Shown here one piece after another: positions 1 through 7,548 of a DNA stretch of 12,076 nucleotides. Source of the DNA: Bacteroidales bacterium (GTDB taxonomy: Bacteria; Bacteroidota; Bacteroidia; Bacteroidales; P3); the NCBI GenBank assembly GCA_017632095.1, contig JAGBSA010000068.1, forward strand, positions 1 to 12,076, read 5' to 3'. A program made the translations under genes and the position numbers. The notes under the pieces were generated by a model, which saw only the letters and a list, made by a program, of their open reading frames with translations, made no database searches and had not been told where the DNA came from. Position 1 is the first letter of the stretch, and every line of letters starts with the position of its first letter.

Positions 1-579
1 GATTTTTATGCTCATTTCGACTATAAACCCTTGGATAACAAAGAAAGGGAACAATTGGTCTTTAAGTTGAATCGTTATTTTGTTCATGACATTCTTATCT
101 ATGGGCTTTATGCAATGAAAGATGATGCACATGCACGTTTTGACGCTGTAAGCAGAACTTATAAATATCATCTTAGCATTACAAAACAACCTTTTAGAGA
201 TGCTTTCTGCTACTACCACCCTTGGAGTCTTGATGTGGATAAGATGAATCAAGCGGCGGAAAGACTTTTAGGAACTAAGGATTTTACATCTTTTAGTAAA
301 CTACACACCCAAGTCAATAATAACATTTGTACAATTACCGAGGCTCGTTGGGAAAGCATAGATGGTGAATTGGTTTTTACGATAAGTGCCAATAGGTTTT
401 TGAGAAATATGGTCAGAGCGGTGGTTGGTACACTTCTTTTGGTAGGTAGGCACAAGATAAGCCTTGAGGAGTTTGATAAGATAATAGAGGAGAAGAATCG
501 TTGCAAAGCCGGTATAAGCGTTCCCGCCAAAGCATTGTTTCTTCATAAGGTAGAATACCCCGAAACCATATTTTTGTAA
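1..579 (+). CDS. truA: tRNA pseudouridine synthase A, 3' part
   Basis: TruA converts uridines 38-40 in the anticodon stem-loop of tRNAs to pseudouridine. The reading frame is open from the first base (it begins D-F-Y-A-H-F-D), so the gene runs off the left edge and only its last 192 codons are present. Visible family landmarks are HARFDAVSRTYKYHL, the GTKDFTSFSK block and the C-terminal RFLRNMVRAVVGTLLLVG segment, all typical of TruA. The catalytic aspartate lies in the GRTDxGVHA motif, which is upstream of the window and cannot be checked. A methionine-type start at base 31 (TTG) is possible in principle, but homology clearly continues upstream, so I treat the gene as truncated by the window and not as short. 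An 84-base gap and a separate promoter divide it from ilvE. Confidence 0.93.
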   Translation, partial: DFYAHFDYKPLDNKEREQLVFKLNRYFVHDILIYGLYAMKDDAHARFDAVSRTYKYHLSITKQPFRDAFCYYHPWSLDVDKMNQAAERLLGTKDFTSFSKLHTQVNNNICTITEARWESIDGELVFTISANRFLRNMVRAVVGTLLLVGRHKISLEEFDKIIEEKNRCKAGISVPAKALFLHKVEYPETIFL

Positions 580-619
580 AGATTATCGTAAAAACATCGT
601 GCTTTCAAAAAATATTCTC

Positions 620-627
620 TATCTTTG
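620..627 (+). promoter_or_regulatory. Bacteroidetes -7 promoter element for ilvE
   Basis: TATCTTTG matches the Bacteroidetes primary-sigma -7 consensus TAnnTTTG exactly and lies 36 bases before the ilvE ATG, which would give a leader of about 30 bases. No clear -33 TTTG element is seen at the expected distance, so the call rests on the -7 match and its position. Confidence 0.55.
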
Positions 628-663
628 CAAGTGATTTAGTTGAACATTAAATATCGTATTATT

Positions 664-1677
664 ATGAATAACATAGATTGGAAAAACCTCCCATTTGGTT
701 ATTACAAGACTGATTACAACGTTCGTTGTTATTACAGAGATGGAAAATGGGGCGAATTAGAGGTAACAGATAGTGAAGAAATCACAATGCACATGGCCGC
801 AACTTGCTTGCACTATGGTCAAGAGGCTTTCGAAGGAATGAAAGCTTTTAGAGGCGTTGATGGAAAAATCCGTTTGTTCCGTCCTTATGAAAATGCAAAA
901 CGTTTGATTCGTTCAGCAGAGGGTGTAATGATGGCTCCGGTTCCTGAGGAATTGTTCGTTAAAGCATGTATAGAAGTAGTTAAGAGAAATGAAAGATTCG
1001 TTCCACCTGCAGGAAGTGGCGCTTCTTTGTACCTACGTCCATTGTTGATTGGAACAGGTCCTCAAGTTGGTGTTAAACCAGCAACAGAATACTTGTTCGT
1101 TGTATTTGCCGGTCCGGTAGGTCCTTACTTCAAAGAAGGTTTCAAACCGGTTCAAATCCAAATAGTAAAAGATGCTGACCGTGCTGCACCTCTTGGAACA
1201 GGTACATTGAAAGTTGGTGGTAACTATGCCGCATCTTTACAATCAGGACAAAGAGCTCACGATGAAGGATTCTCAAACGTACTTTATCTTGATGCAAAAG
1301 AAAAGAAATACATTGACGAGGCAGGTGCTGCAAACTTCTTTGGAATAAAGAACAACACATATTGCACACCACAATCATCATCAATACTTCCTTCAATCAC
1401 TAATATGTCATTGCGTCAATTGGCAGAAGACATGGGATTGAAAGTAGAACAACGTCAAATCCCTGTTGAAGAATTATCTACATTTGAAGAAGTGGCAGCA
1501 TGTGGTACAGCAGCCGTTATTTCTCCAATAGGAAAAATCGTAGATAGAGAATCAGGTAAGGTATTTGACTATGGTACAGAAGCAGGTCCTATATGCACAA
1601 AATTGTACAAACAATTGAAAGGCATACAAGAAGGAGAAGTGGAAGACGTTCACAATTGGAACTTGATAGTTGAATAA
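664..1677 (+). CDS. ilvE: branched-chain amino acid aminotransferase
   Basis: A cytoplasmic PLP enzyme of fold type IV that interconverts leucine, isoleucine or valine and 2-oxoglutarate with the branched 2-oxoacids and glutamate, the last step of branched-chain amino acid synthesis. The 337-residue protein resembles the BCAT group also found in eukaryotes. The PLP lysine is K183 in TLKVGGNYAASL. E219 in DEAGAANFF is the conserved acidic residue facing the pyridine nitrogen, and CGTAAVISPIG (280-290) forms the C-terminal phosphate-binding turn. HYGQEAFEGMKAFRG (50-64) is also diagnostic. I chose the ATG at 664; an in-frame TTG at 640 would add eight residues with no family support. Many arginines are coded CGT, unlike the AGA-rich genes nearby, which suggests high expression. 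It is a single-gene unit between its own promoter and a hairpin terminator. Confidence 0.96.
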   Translation: MNNIDWKNLPFGYYKTDYNVRCYYRDGKWGELEVTDSEEITMHMAATCLHYGQEAFEGMKAFRGVDGKIRLFRPYENAKRLIRSAEGVMMAPVPEELFVKACIEVVKRNERFVPPAGSGASLYLRPLLIGTGPQVGVKPATEYLFVVFAGPVGPYFKEGFKPVQIQIVKDADRAAPLGTGTLKVGGNYAASLQSGQRAHDEGFSNVLYLDAKEKKYIDEAGAANFFGIKNNTYCTPQSSSILPSITNMSLRQLAEDMGLKVEQRQIPVEELSTFEEVAACGTAAVISPIGKIVDRESGKVFDYGTEAGPICTKLYKQLKGIQEGEVEDVHNWNLIVE

Positions 1678-1704
1678 TTTACGTTTTTGTAACTATGAAT
1701 AAAT

Positions 1705-1746
1705 AAGGCCGTTCCAAATGCTTATGCGATGGAGCGGCTTTTTGTT
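1705..1746 (+). terminator. rho-independent terminator after ilvE
   Basis: AAGGCCGTTCC (1705-1715) pairs with GGAGCGGCTTT (1731-1741) to give an 11-bp stem with two G-T wobbles and a 15-base loop, followed by a T-rich tail. It sits 27 bases after the ilvE stop. The next gene's ATG (1752) is only 10 bases past the stem, so the same structure lies in that gene's translation-start region. Confidence 0.8.
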
Positions 1747-1751
1747 TGCTT

Positions 1752-2735
1752 ATGGAGAAGATATTAGTAATTCAAACGGCATCAACGGGTGATGTAATCT
1801 TATTAACCTCGCTTTTAGAGAAGTTACATCACAAGTTTCCCCAAGCACAGTTAGATGTATTGGTAAAAAAGCCTAACCATAAACTATTCGACTCACATCC
1901 ATTTATCAATAACGTATGGGTATGGGATAAATCGGATAAGAAATTTTTAAGACTGTTAGTCTTGTGTCAAGAAATACGCAAGGAGGGCTATGATGTAGTC
2001 TTTTGTGTTCAAAGATTCTTTTCGGCCGGTTTGATAACGCTACTTTCAAAAGCCAAAAAGCGAGTAGGATTCTACAAAAATCCACTTTCATGTTTCTTTA
2101 CCCACAAAGTAGAGCATAAAATAGAAAAAGGAATACATGAAGTAGATAGAAATATCTCACTAATGGAAGGCTATTGGTGCAATACCGCCCCACAACCACG
2201 CCTTTATCCATCTAAAAACGACTATTCGAAAACAAGCGTCTATAAACAAGGAAATTATTACACACTTTCGCCTGCATCACTTTGGCAAACCAAAACCTTA
2301 GAGGCGGATAAATGGATAGAATTAGCCGATTCGATGCCCGAGGAATCAATGCTCTATTTATTAGGTTCAGCCTCCGACAAAAGCTTATGTGAATACATAT
2401 TAAAGAAAACAAAACACGCAAACACATTTAACCTTTCCGGCAAACTAAGTCTTTTACAATCGGCCGCCTTGATGAAAGATGCAAAGATGAATTACACAAA
2501 CGATTCAGCACCATTGCATTTGTGTTCGGCGGTTGATGCAGCCGTTACAGCGGTATTTTGTTCGACAACATTAGATTTTGGATTTGGACCGTTGAGTAGC
2601 AATTCCCTTGCAATAGAGGCACAACCAACACCAAGTTGTAAACCATGTGGATTGCATGGAGCGAAGAAATGTAAAAACGGAAGCTTTGCTTGTTCTCGCA
2701 ATATAGACATCAAACAACTTATAGATAGGTTGTAG
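1752..2735 (+). CDS. glycosyltransferase family 9 (heptosyltransferase-like)
   Basis: A 327-residue GT-B fold enzyme of the family that includes the LPS core heptosyltransferases WaaC, WaaF and RfaQ. Such enzymes add a sugar, classically ADP-heptose, to the growing lipopolysaccharide core at the inner face of the inner membrane. Evidence is the N-terminal KILVIQTASTGDVILLTS (residues 3-20), the start of the second Rossmann half at LSPASLWQTKTLEADKW (172-188), and the nucleotide-sugar motif YTNDSAPLHLCSA (248-260), where the usual family form is NDSGPMHLA. A C-terminal cysteine set (C296, C299, C307, C314) also matches many family members. There is no signal peptide or membrane segment. The ATG at 1752 puts the KILVI strand at the N-terminus as expected; a TTG at 1746 is an alternative. 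Donor and acceptor sugars cannot be read from sequence. No other LPS gene lies in the window. Confidence 0.88.
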   Translation: MEKILVIQTASTGDVILLTSLLEKLHHKFPQAQLDVLVKKPNHKLFDSHPFINNVWVWDKSDKKFLRLLVLCQEIRKEGYDVVFCVQRFFSAGLITLLSKAKKRVGFYKNPLSCFFTHKVEHKIEKGIHEVDRNISLMEGYWCNTAPQPRLYPSKNDYSKTSVYKQGNYYTLSPASLWQTKTLEADKWIELADSMPEESMLYLLGSASDKSLCEYILKKTKHANTFNLSGKLSLLQSAALMKDAKMNYTNDSAPLHLCSAVDAAVTAVFCSTTLDFGFGPLSSNSLAIEAQPTPSCKPCGLHGAKKCKNGSFACSRNIDIKQLIDRL

Positions 2736-2752
2736 TAAGGCAAAAACCATAC

Positions 2753-3145
2753 TTAAACCTTACTCTTAAAGCTAAGAATGTGAATGCTTACCCCAATGGC
2801 AATTGCCAAAAGCAATAAGCGTACCCACAAAATAGATACCAAATATATAGACAAACCAATTGTCAACCAAAGTGTTGATAATATGTAAGCCTTATGGCGT
2901 TTTGAAATGGTTTTATATTTAGTGAAATTAGTGATATAAGGTCCGAGAACCTTGTGTGCAAGCAATTTGTCATACAAACCTTTGTTGCTTTTCAAAAAAC
3001 AATAAGCTGTCAAAAGCAAAAAAGGAGTTGTTGGTAGAATTGGAAGAAACATTCCCATGATACCAAAACCCAAGGAAATGAATCCTGATAAGACAAGTAA
3101 CTTTTTCAATAAATATTTTCTTTTTCTCTCCAATCCGTTATTCAT
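2753..3145 (-). CDS. DUF454 / YbaN-family inner-membrane protein
   Basis: A 130-residue membrane protein of the YbaN (DUF454) family, whose function is unknown. The family core is clear: a glycine-rich first helix (about 17-33), then FLPILPTTPFLLLTAYCF (33-50), a conserved soluble stretch with SNKGLYDKLLAHKVLGPYI (53-71), and two more hydrophobic segments (about 88-104 and 106-124). The N-terminus is basic (ERKRKYLLKK), suggesting it stays in the cytoplasm. The start is ATG at 3145-3143, 13 bases after the histidine kinase stop on the same strand, so it is almost certainly the last gene of the response regulator/kinase operon. Its stop converges on the glycosyltransferase stop with 17 bases between them. 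Any role in phosphate signalling is inference from position only. Confidence 0.88.
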   Translation of the reverse strand: MNNGLERKRKYLLKKLLVLSGFISLGFGIMGMFLPILPTTPFLLLTAYCFLKSNKGLYDKLLAHKVLGPYITNFTKYKTISKRHKAYILSTLWLTIGLSIYLVSILWVRLLLLAIAIGVSIHILSFKSKV

Positions 3146-3158
3146 ATTTAGATAATAT

Positions 3159-4610
3159 TCATCGATTTATCGGATTTTTTTTCAACGTAAAGTCAAATCG
3201 CAATCCCCCCTCGGGACGATTAACAACGCTTACCGCACCTCCATGAAACAATACAGAATGTTTTACAATTGCAAGTCCGAGTCCGGTTCCACCCAACTTG
3301 CGTGAGCGTCCTTTATCCACACGATAGAATCGCTCAAACAAATGTGGTAGTTGTGATTCGTCCACACCCTTGCCGTCATCTTCGAATCGTATTTTGCAAT
3401 ACTCTTTTGTATTGTCTAAAAGTTTAATATATATATTCTTACCACCGGAATAACTTATTGCATTGTCGGTTAAATTTCGGAAAATAAATCCGATAAGAGA
3501 TGGATTTCCGTTGATATTGACTTGGGAGGTGAAATCAATCGATAGATTCATTCTTTCGTTTTCCGGTTGTATTGACATCTCATCTGCAACCTCATCTATA
3601 ATATCATTAACCGACATTTCCTCCAATTCAAACAACTGACTACCATCTTCCATTCTTGTTATAAGAGATACATCGTTTAATAGACGACGCAATCTATCGC
3701 TATTGGTATAGCAACGTTCAATAAGCTCTTGTTGCTTTTCCTCACTTAGTTTCATACCTGAAAGAAGTGTTTCAAGACATATTTGTATTGAGGCAACCGG
3801 TGTTTTTAGTTCATGATTGATATTATTTGTCAGTTGTCGTTTTATACGATTCTTCTCTTGTTCTTCACGTATTGCGGTTTCATACTCTCTATTTCTATCT
3901 TTGATTGTTTGTTGCCATTGTGCATAAAGTTGTACTATATGATTGGAAATAGAACCTAATTCATCGTTAGGAAAAGGTTTTTCATTATCAAAAGGTTCTC
4001 CTTTTTTAGCTTTTTCGGCAAAGAGGTTTAATCTTTCAATAGTCTTACCCAAACGATGAGTTATAAAATAAGCAATAACACTCATTACAATACCCACAAC
4101 AATCATTACCCAAAGAAACGATAGGTCTGCTTTCAATGATTCTATCAAGGCATTGGAATAAGGAACGGCGGTACGAATTATAATGTTTTTACCTTTGGTT
4201 GCAGAATAGAAATACTCTTTGCCATCGCTTTCGGATTGTCTTGCAATATGATAACCTTTCCCATTTCGATTAGCCGAAATTATCTCCGGACGTTTGTCAT
4301 GATTTTCAAGACTTTCATAGGGTAGGAGATTGTCATAGAGAACCTTTCCAGAGAAAGAGATGACGGATATACGGATATTTTCAAATGGAGTTTTGTTTGT
4401 ATCGATTTTAAGTTCTATTGATTGAGTTGCATCTAAACTTTCCAACAATTCTATGTTGTAATTCTGCAATCTTTCATTGATAAATTCAGACTTGAATTGC
4501 TTTTCCCTCAAATATTGAAAGACAATAAAACAGACTATTATAGTCCAAGTGAAAGCAATCAATATTAAGAATAATCTTCTGTGATAAGACAATTTAATCT
4601 TTGAAACCAT
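3159..4610 (-). CDS. phoR: PhoR-like sensor histidine kinase
   Basis: A 483-residue membrane sensor kinase that should autophosphorylate on histidine and pass the phosphate to the adjacent regulator. Order of parts: basic N-terminus, membrane helix about 13-31, periplasmic sensor region of about 130 residues, second helix about 163-183, a HAMP-like linker (about 184-235) and a charged coiled coil. The H box follows (NNINHELKTPVASI, phospho-acceptor H266), then the N box (NLTDNA, N383), G1 (EDDGKGV, 410-416), the F box (LFERFYRVD) and G2 (GGTGLGLAIV, 440-449). All catalytic boxes are intact. I chose ATG at 4610-4608, which overlaps the regulator's 3' end by 17 bases and implies translational coupling; a TTG two codons earlier is possible. 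The PhoR name rests on placement beside a porin-pstSCAB cluster; the periplasmic domain matches nothing I recognise. Confidence 0.85.
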   Translation of the reverse strand: MVSKIKLSYHRRLFLILIAFTWTIIVCFIVFQYLREKQFKSEFINERLQNYNIELLESLDATQSIELKIDTNKTPFENIRISVISFSGKVLYDNLLPYESLENHDKRPEIISANRNGKGYHIARQSESDGKEYFYSATKGKNIIIRTAVPYSNALIESLKADLSFLWVMIVVGIVMSVIAYFITHRLGKTIERLNLFAEKAKKGEPFDNEKPFPNDELGSISNHIVQLYAQWQQTIKDRNREYETAIREEQEKNRIKRQLTNNINHELKTPVASIQICLETLLSGMKLSEEKQQELIERCYTNSDRLRRLLNDVSLITRMEDGSQLFELEEMSVNDIIDEVADEMSIQPENERMNLSIDFTSQVNINGNPSLIGFIFRNLTDNAISYSGGKNIYIKLLDNTKEYCKIRFEDDGKGVDESQLPHLFERFYRVDKGRSRKLGGTGLGLAIVKHSVLFHGGAVSVVNRPEGGLRFDFTLKKNPINR

Positions 4611-5280
4611 AACCAAAGCCGGAACGTGTTATTATATAAGAACCATAACTACCAATTTTAGAACGCAGACGAGTAATATTTACATCTATCGTTCTGTCCA
4701 AAACAACAACCTCTTCGCTCCAAACCCTGTTTAGAATTTGTTCACGAGAACAGATTTTCCCTCTATGCTCTATAAGATATGCCAATAGCTCAAACTCTTT
4801 TTTTGTTAATTTCACTTCATTTCCATCAACAATACAGCGTTTGAACTCCAAATCGAGTTGAAGTCCCTCAACAGATAGCTTACTTGTATTTTCCGATATT
4901 TTAACTCTTGATGTTCTTCTCAAAACACTTTTCACCCTTGCAATGACATTGCGAACCGTATATGGCTTGGTAATATAATCATCTGCACCAAGATTCAAGC
5001 CCATTATCATATCATCTTCCGAATCCCTTGCAGTGCAAAATATGATAGGTATGTGGGCCGTCTCAACATTGGATTTAAGAATTTTTGCAAACTTAATACC
5101 ACTCATTTCCCCCATCATTATATCAAGCAATATAAGAGAATATTTTTTTAAATCGAATTTGATTGCTTGCTCTGCACAAAAAGCTGTATCCACATCATAA
5201 CCCTCATTCTCAAGATTTAGTTTCAACACCTCACACAGAGTTTCCTCATCATCTACAATTAAAATACGTTCACTATTCAT
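4594..5280 (-). CDS. phoB: PhoB-like response regulator (OmpR family)
   Basis: A 228-residue DNA-binding regulator. The receiver domain (about 4-122) has the acidic pair D10/D11 in ILIVDDEE, phospho-acceptor D53 in LILLDIMMGEMSG, T83 in FCTARD and K105 in DDYITKPY. A winged-helix OmpR/PhoB domain follows (about 133-228), with LTKKEFELLAYLI, the recognition-helix region LDRTIDVNITRLRSKIG (194-210) and a C-terminal hairpin ending GFGYGF. I chose the ATG at 5280-5278: translation upstream of it is not homologous, the MNSERILIVDDEE start is standard, and a -7 promoter element lies just upstream. It heads a leftward operon with the kinase and the DUF454 gene, divergent from the porin-pst genes. 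Its likely role is activating those genes when phosphate is scarce; that target assignment is inferred from position. Confidence 0.88.
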   Translation of the reverse strand: MNSERILIVDDEETLCEVLKLNLENEGYDVDTAFCAEQAIKFDLKKYSLILLDIMMGEMSGIKFAKILKSNVETAHIPIIFCTARDSEDDMIMGLNLGADDYITKPYTVRNVIARVKSVLRRTSRVKISENTSKLSVEGLQLDLEFKRCIVDGNEVKLTKKEFELLAYLIEHRGKICSREQILNRVWSEEVVVLDRTIDVNITRLRSKIGSYGSYIITRSGFGYGFKD

Positions 5281-5302
5281 TAAATTTATCTTATTTTTGC
5301 TG

Positions 5303-5310
5303 CAAAAGTA
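5303..5310 (-). promoter_or_regulatory. -7 promoter element for the response regulator operon
   Basis: On the minus strand this reads TACTTTTG, an exact TAnnTTTG match, 22 bases before the regulator ATG. A minus-strand TTTG at 5329-5326 could be the -33 element, though the 15-base spacing is a little short. Confidence 0.55.
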
Positions 5311-5360
5311 ATGAGAAAAATCATACAAAAAGAAAGCAGAACAAATATTTAATGAAATTG

Positions 5361-5381
5361 TAACAATAAACATTTAACACA
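5361..5381 (+). repeat. three tandem heptads, candidate regulator site
   Basis: TAACAAT, AAACATT and TAACACA follow each other directly (5361-5367, 5368-5374, 5375-5381), each carrying AACA at the same register. They lie between the two divergent promoters, about 50 bases from the regulator's -7 element and about 40 bases upstream of the porin's. OmpR/PhoB-type regulators commonly bind short direct repeats, so this may be the operator. Caution: the region is very A/T-rich, and similar A-rich runs occur in leaders elsewhere in the window. Confidence 0.3.
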
Positions 5382-5421
5382 AGTCTAATTTTTTTGAAAC
5401 AAAATTGTAATCTTTTGAGTG

Positions 5422-5429
5422 TAATTTTG
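5422..5429 (+). promoter_or_regulatory. -7 promoter element for the porin-pst operon
   Basis: TAATTTTG is an exact TAnnTTTG match 45 bases upstream of the porin ATG, giving an A-rich leader of roughly 40 bases. A TTTG at 5393-5396 is the nearest plausible -33 element, but the 25-base spacing is longer than usual, which would fit a promoter that depends on an activator. Confidence 0.5.
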
Positions 5430-5474
5430 CATCGTGAAAAAACAGATATTAACAACAAAAACATAAATATTACT

Positions 5475-6443
5475 ATGAAAAAAATCTTATTAAGTATTAT
5501 TGCATCAAGTCTTATCGGTGTATCTATGCAAGCTCAATCCACAGAGCCGAAAGGAAAACCTGTCGTTCAGGTATTTGGAAATTTCAATACAAGTTTTGGA
5601 GAAAACGCAGAGAATTCAGCCTTTGAATTAGAGAGAACTTATCTTGGATACGAAGGAAAACTAAGCGAATCCCTATCTATGCAAGCCGTTATGGATATAG
5701 GTAAATCCTCAGACATTGGAGATATGCACTATGTCGCTTATGTAAAGAAAGCGGAAATCGCATGGAAAAAAGGCAACTTCACATTCAAAGGAGGTATGAT
5801 TTCAACCACGCAATTCAATTTTCAAGAGAAGTTTTGGGGACATAGATATGTTATGAAATCATTCCAAGACCTATATAAATTTGGAAGCAGTGCCGATTTA
5901 GGATTATCCGCTTATTACAATCCAACCGATTGGTTAGCGATGGATTTAATCGTTGTAAACGGTGAGGGATACAAAAAAATACAAGCCAATGGCGGATTCA
6001 ACTACGGATTAGGAGCAACCCTCACACCAATCAAAGGACTGCAACTAAGACTGTACGGAGGTCTGAATCAAGGAAACGGAATTGATGGAAATGATGTAGT
6101 AAACCTTGCAACATTTATCGGATATAAAGCAAAGAATTTCTCGATAGGGGCAGAGTACAACCATAAAATCAACTCCCTAAAAACATCTTCTTATGACCAA
6201 TCGGGTTTATCGATGTATATGACAGTTCTCTTGTCCGAAAAAGTTAATCTGTTCGCACGTTACGATGAACTAAGTTCAATTGACTCTTGGTACTCAAAAG
6301 ATGAATCTGCCGCAATAGTGGGAGCAGATTTTACTTTAGGTAAACACATAAAACTCTCACCAAACTTCCGTCTCGGCATGCCGAAAGCCGCAGATATACC
6401 AAACAACTATTCGGCTTATATCAATTGCAGTATTGGGCTTTAA
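5475..6443 (+). CDS. outer-membrane porin, putative phosphate-selective (OprP/O-like)
   Basis: A 322-residue secreted beta-barrel protein. Residues 1-20 form a signal peptide (MKKILLSIIASSLIGVSMQA) with likely cleavage near A20. The rest alternates polar and hydrophobic residues in short strands, with repeated aromatic girdle positions and strand-turn units such as FELERTYLGYEGKLSESLSM and GFNYGLGATLTPIKGLQLRLYGG. This matches the general pattern of the porin O/P superfamily, and the length is close to that of small Bacteroidetes porins. The ATG at 5475 is preferred over a TTG at 5394 because it places the signal peptide at the N-terminus and follows the promoter. pstS starts 31 bases after its stop with no terminator, so it probably leads the pst operon and admits phosphate to the periplasm. 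Substrate selectivity is inferred from context. Confidence 0.78.
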   Translation: MKKILLSIIASSLIGVSMQAQSTEPKGKPVVQVFGNFNTSFGENAENSAFELERTYLGYEGKLSESLSMQAVMDIGKSSDIGDMHYVAYVKKAEIAWKKGNFTFKGGMISTTQFNFQEKFWGHRYVMKSFQDLYKFGSSADLGLSAYYNPTDWLAMDLIVVNGEGYKKIQANGGFNYGLGATLTPIKGLQLRLYGGLNQGNGIDGNDVVNLATFIGYKAKNFSIGAEYNHKINSLKTSSYDQSGLSMYMTVLLSEKVNLFARYDELSSIDSWYSKDESAAIVGADFTLGKHIKLSPNFRLGMPKAADIPNNYSAYINCSIGL

Positions 6444-6474
6444 GTAATTAAAACATCTTAAAAATAACAAAAAT

Positions 6475-7536
6475 ATGAAACAGAATTTATTCGCAATGAT
6501 TGTCGCATGTCTTGCATTATTTGCAATCTCATGTGGAAACAAATCAAATCAAAATTCTCAATTGTCAGACGAACTATCAGGAGCAGGAGCTACCTTTCCA
6601 CTACCTTTTTACAATGTAATATTTGAAGAATATGCTACAAAACATAAAACAGTTACTGCTTACGGTGCAATCGGTTCCGGAGGCGGAATCAGAAACCTTA
6701 AAGACGGAGTGGTGGACTTTGCGGCAAGCGATGCCTTTTTGACAGATGAAGAAATCAAAACAATGCCTGAAGTAATCCATATCCCAACCTGTATGGGAGC
6801 AGTAGTGTTGGCATACAATCTAAATGGAGTTGAAAACCTCAATCTTTCATCAGAAGTGATTGCAGATATATTTGCAGGAAACATAAGGAGGTGGAACGAT
6901 GCAAAGATAAAAGAATTAAACCCCCAAGCACCACTTCCGGATGTTGAAATCATACCAGTCTATCGTTCCGACGGTTCAGGCACAACCTTTGTCTTCACAG
7001 ACTATCTTACAAAAGTAAGTAAAGAATGGGAAGCTAAATACGGACGAGGCAAATCGGTTAATTTTCCAATCGGACTTGCAGCAAAAGGAAACACAGGTGT
7101 AGCAGGAGTAATATCAAACACAGCAAACACAATCGGTTATATAGGATCAGAATATGCCTTTGCACAAAAAATACCATACGCCGGCATTAAAAATCTTCAA
7201 GGCGAAATAATCCTACCTTCAACAGAAAGCATTTCAAAAGCAGCATCAGGAGAAATACCACAAGATACAAGATGCAGCATAACAAATTCAGATGCAAAAG
7301 GAGCTTATCCAATCAGTTGTTTCACTTGGATTTTGGTTTATAAAGAACAAAACTACTCAAAACGAGATAAACTTCAAGCAGAAACAACAGTGAATTTGTT
7401 GGAATACATTCTATCCTCAGAGGCTCAAGCCATAGCAAAAGATGTACACTATGCACCATTGCCGGAAAAACTTATAGAGCAATGTCAAAACAATCTTAAG
7501 CAAATTACATACGACGGAGTACAAATAAAGAAATAA
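6475..7536 (+). CDS. pstS: phosphate ABC transporter substrate-binding lipoprotein PstS
   Basis: The high-affinity periplasmic phosphate-binding component, 353 residues. The N-terminus is a lipoprotein signal (LFAISC) with C20 as the lipidated cysteine. The residues after it (GNKSNQN) lack the acidic export signal that sends Bacteroidetes lipoproteins to the cell surface, so it should face the periplasm as PstS must. The ligand residues known from E. coli PstS all have clear counterparts: T40 and F41 in GAGATFP, S68 in the GSGGGI loop, D86 in FAASDAF, and R164, D166, S168, G169 and T170 in RSDGSGTT. KGNTGVAG and YPISCFTWILVYK are further family blocks. It lies between the porin and pstC with 31- and 12-base gaps, and no independent promoter is obvious. 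It is complete and of normal length. Confidence 0.96.
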   Translation: MKQNLFAMIVACLALFAISCGNKSNQNSQLSDELSGAGATFPLPFYNVIFEEYATKHKTVTAYGAIGSGGGIRNLKDGVVDFAASDAFLTDEEIKTMPEVIHIPTCMGAVVLAYNLNGVENLNLSSEVIADIFAGNIRRWNDAKIKELNPQAPLPDVEIIPVYRSDGSGTTFVFTDYLTKVSKEWEAKYGRGKSVNFPIGLAAKGNTGVAGVISNTANTIGYIGSEYAFAQKIPYAGIKNLQGEIILPSTESISKAASGEIPQDTRCSITNSDAKGAYPISCFTWILVYKEQNYSKRDKLQAETTVNLLEYILSSEAQAIAKDVHYAPLPEKLIEQCQNNLKQITYDGVQIKK

Positions 7537-7548
7537 TAATTCAAAGCT

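Noticed and set aside
1680..1689. TACGTTTTTG as a promoter for the glycosyltransferase gene
   Set aside because: The spacing between TA and TTTG is four bases instead of two, so it does not match the TAnnTTTG consensus.
5163..5363. Plus-strand open frame of 66 codons antisense to the response regulator
   Set aside because: It lies mostly over the conserved receiver domain of the regulator, shows no recognisable family pattern and has biased composition (His, Tyr, Lys rich) typical of a shadow frame.
5281..5373. N-terminal extension of the response regulator by 31 residues
   Set aside because: The extension covers the -7 promoter element and does not match receiver domains; the ATG at 5280-5278 gives the standard start.
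5446..5474. A second set of AACA repeats in the porin leader
   Set aside because: It lies downstream of the promoter and resembles the A-rich leaders before pstS and rubrerythrin, so it is more likely a translation-leader composition than an operator.
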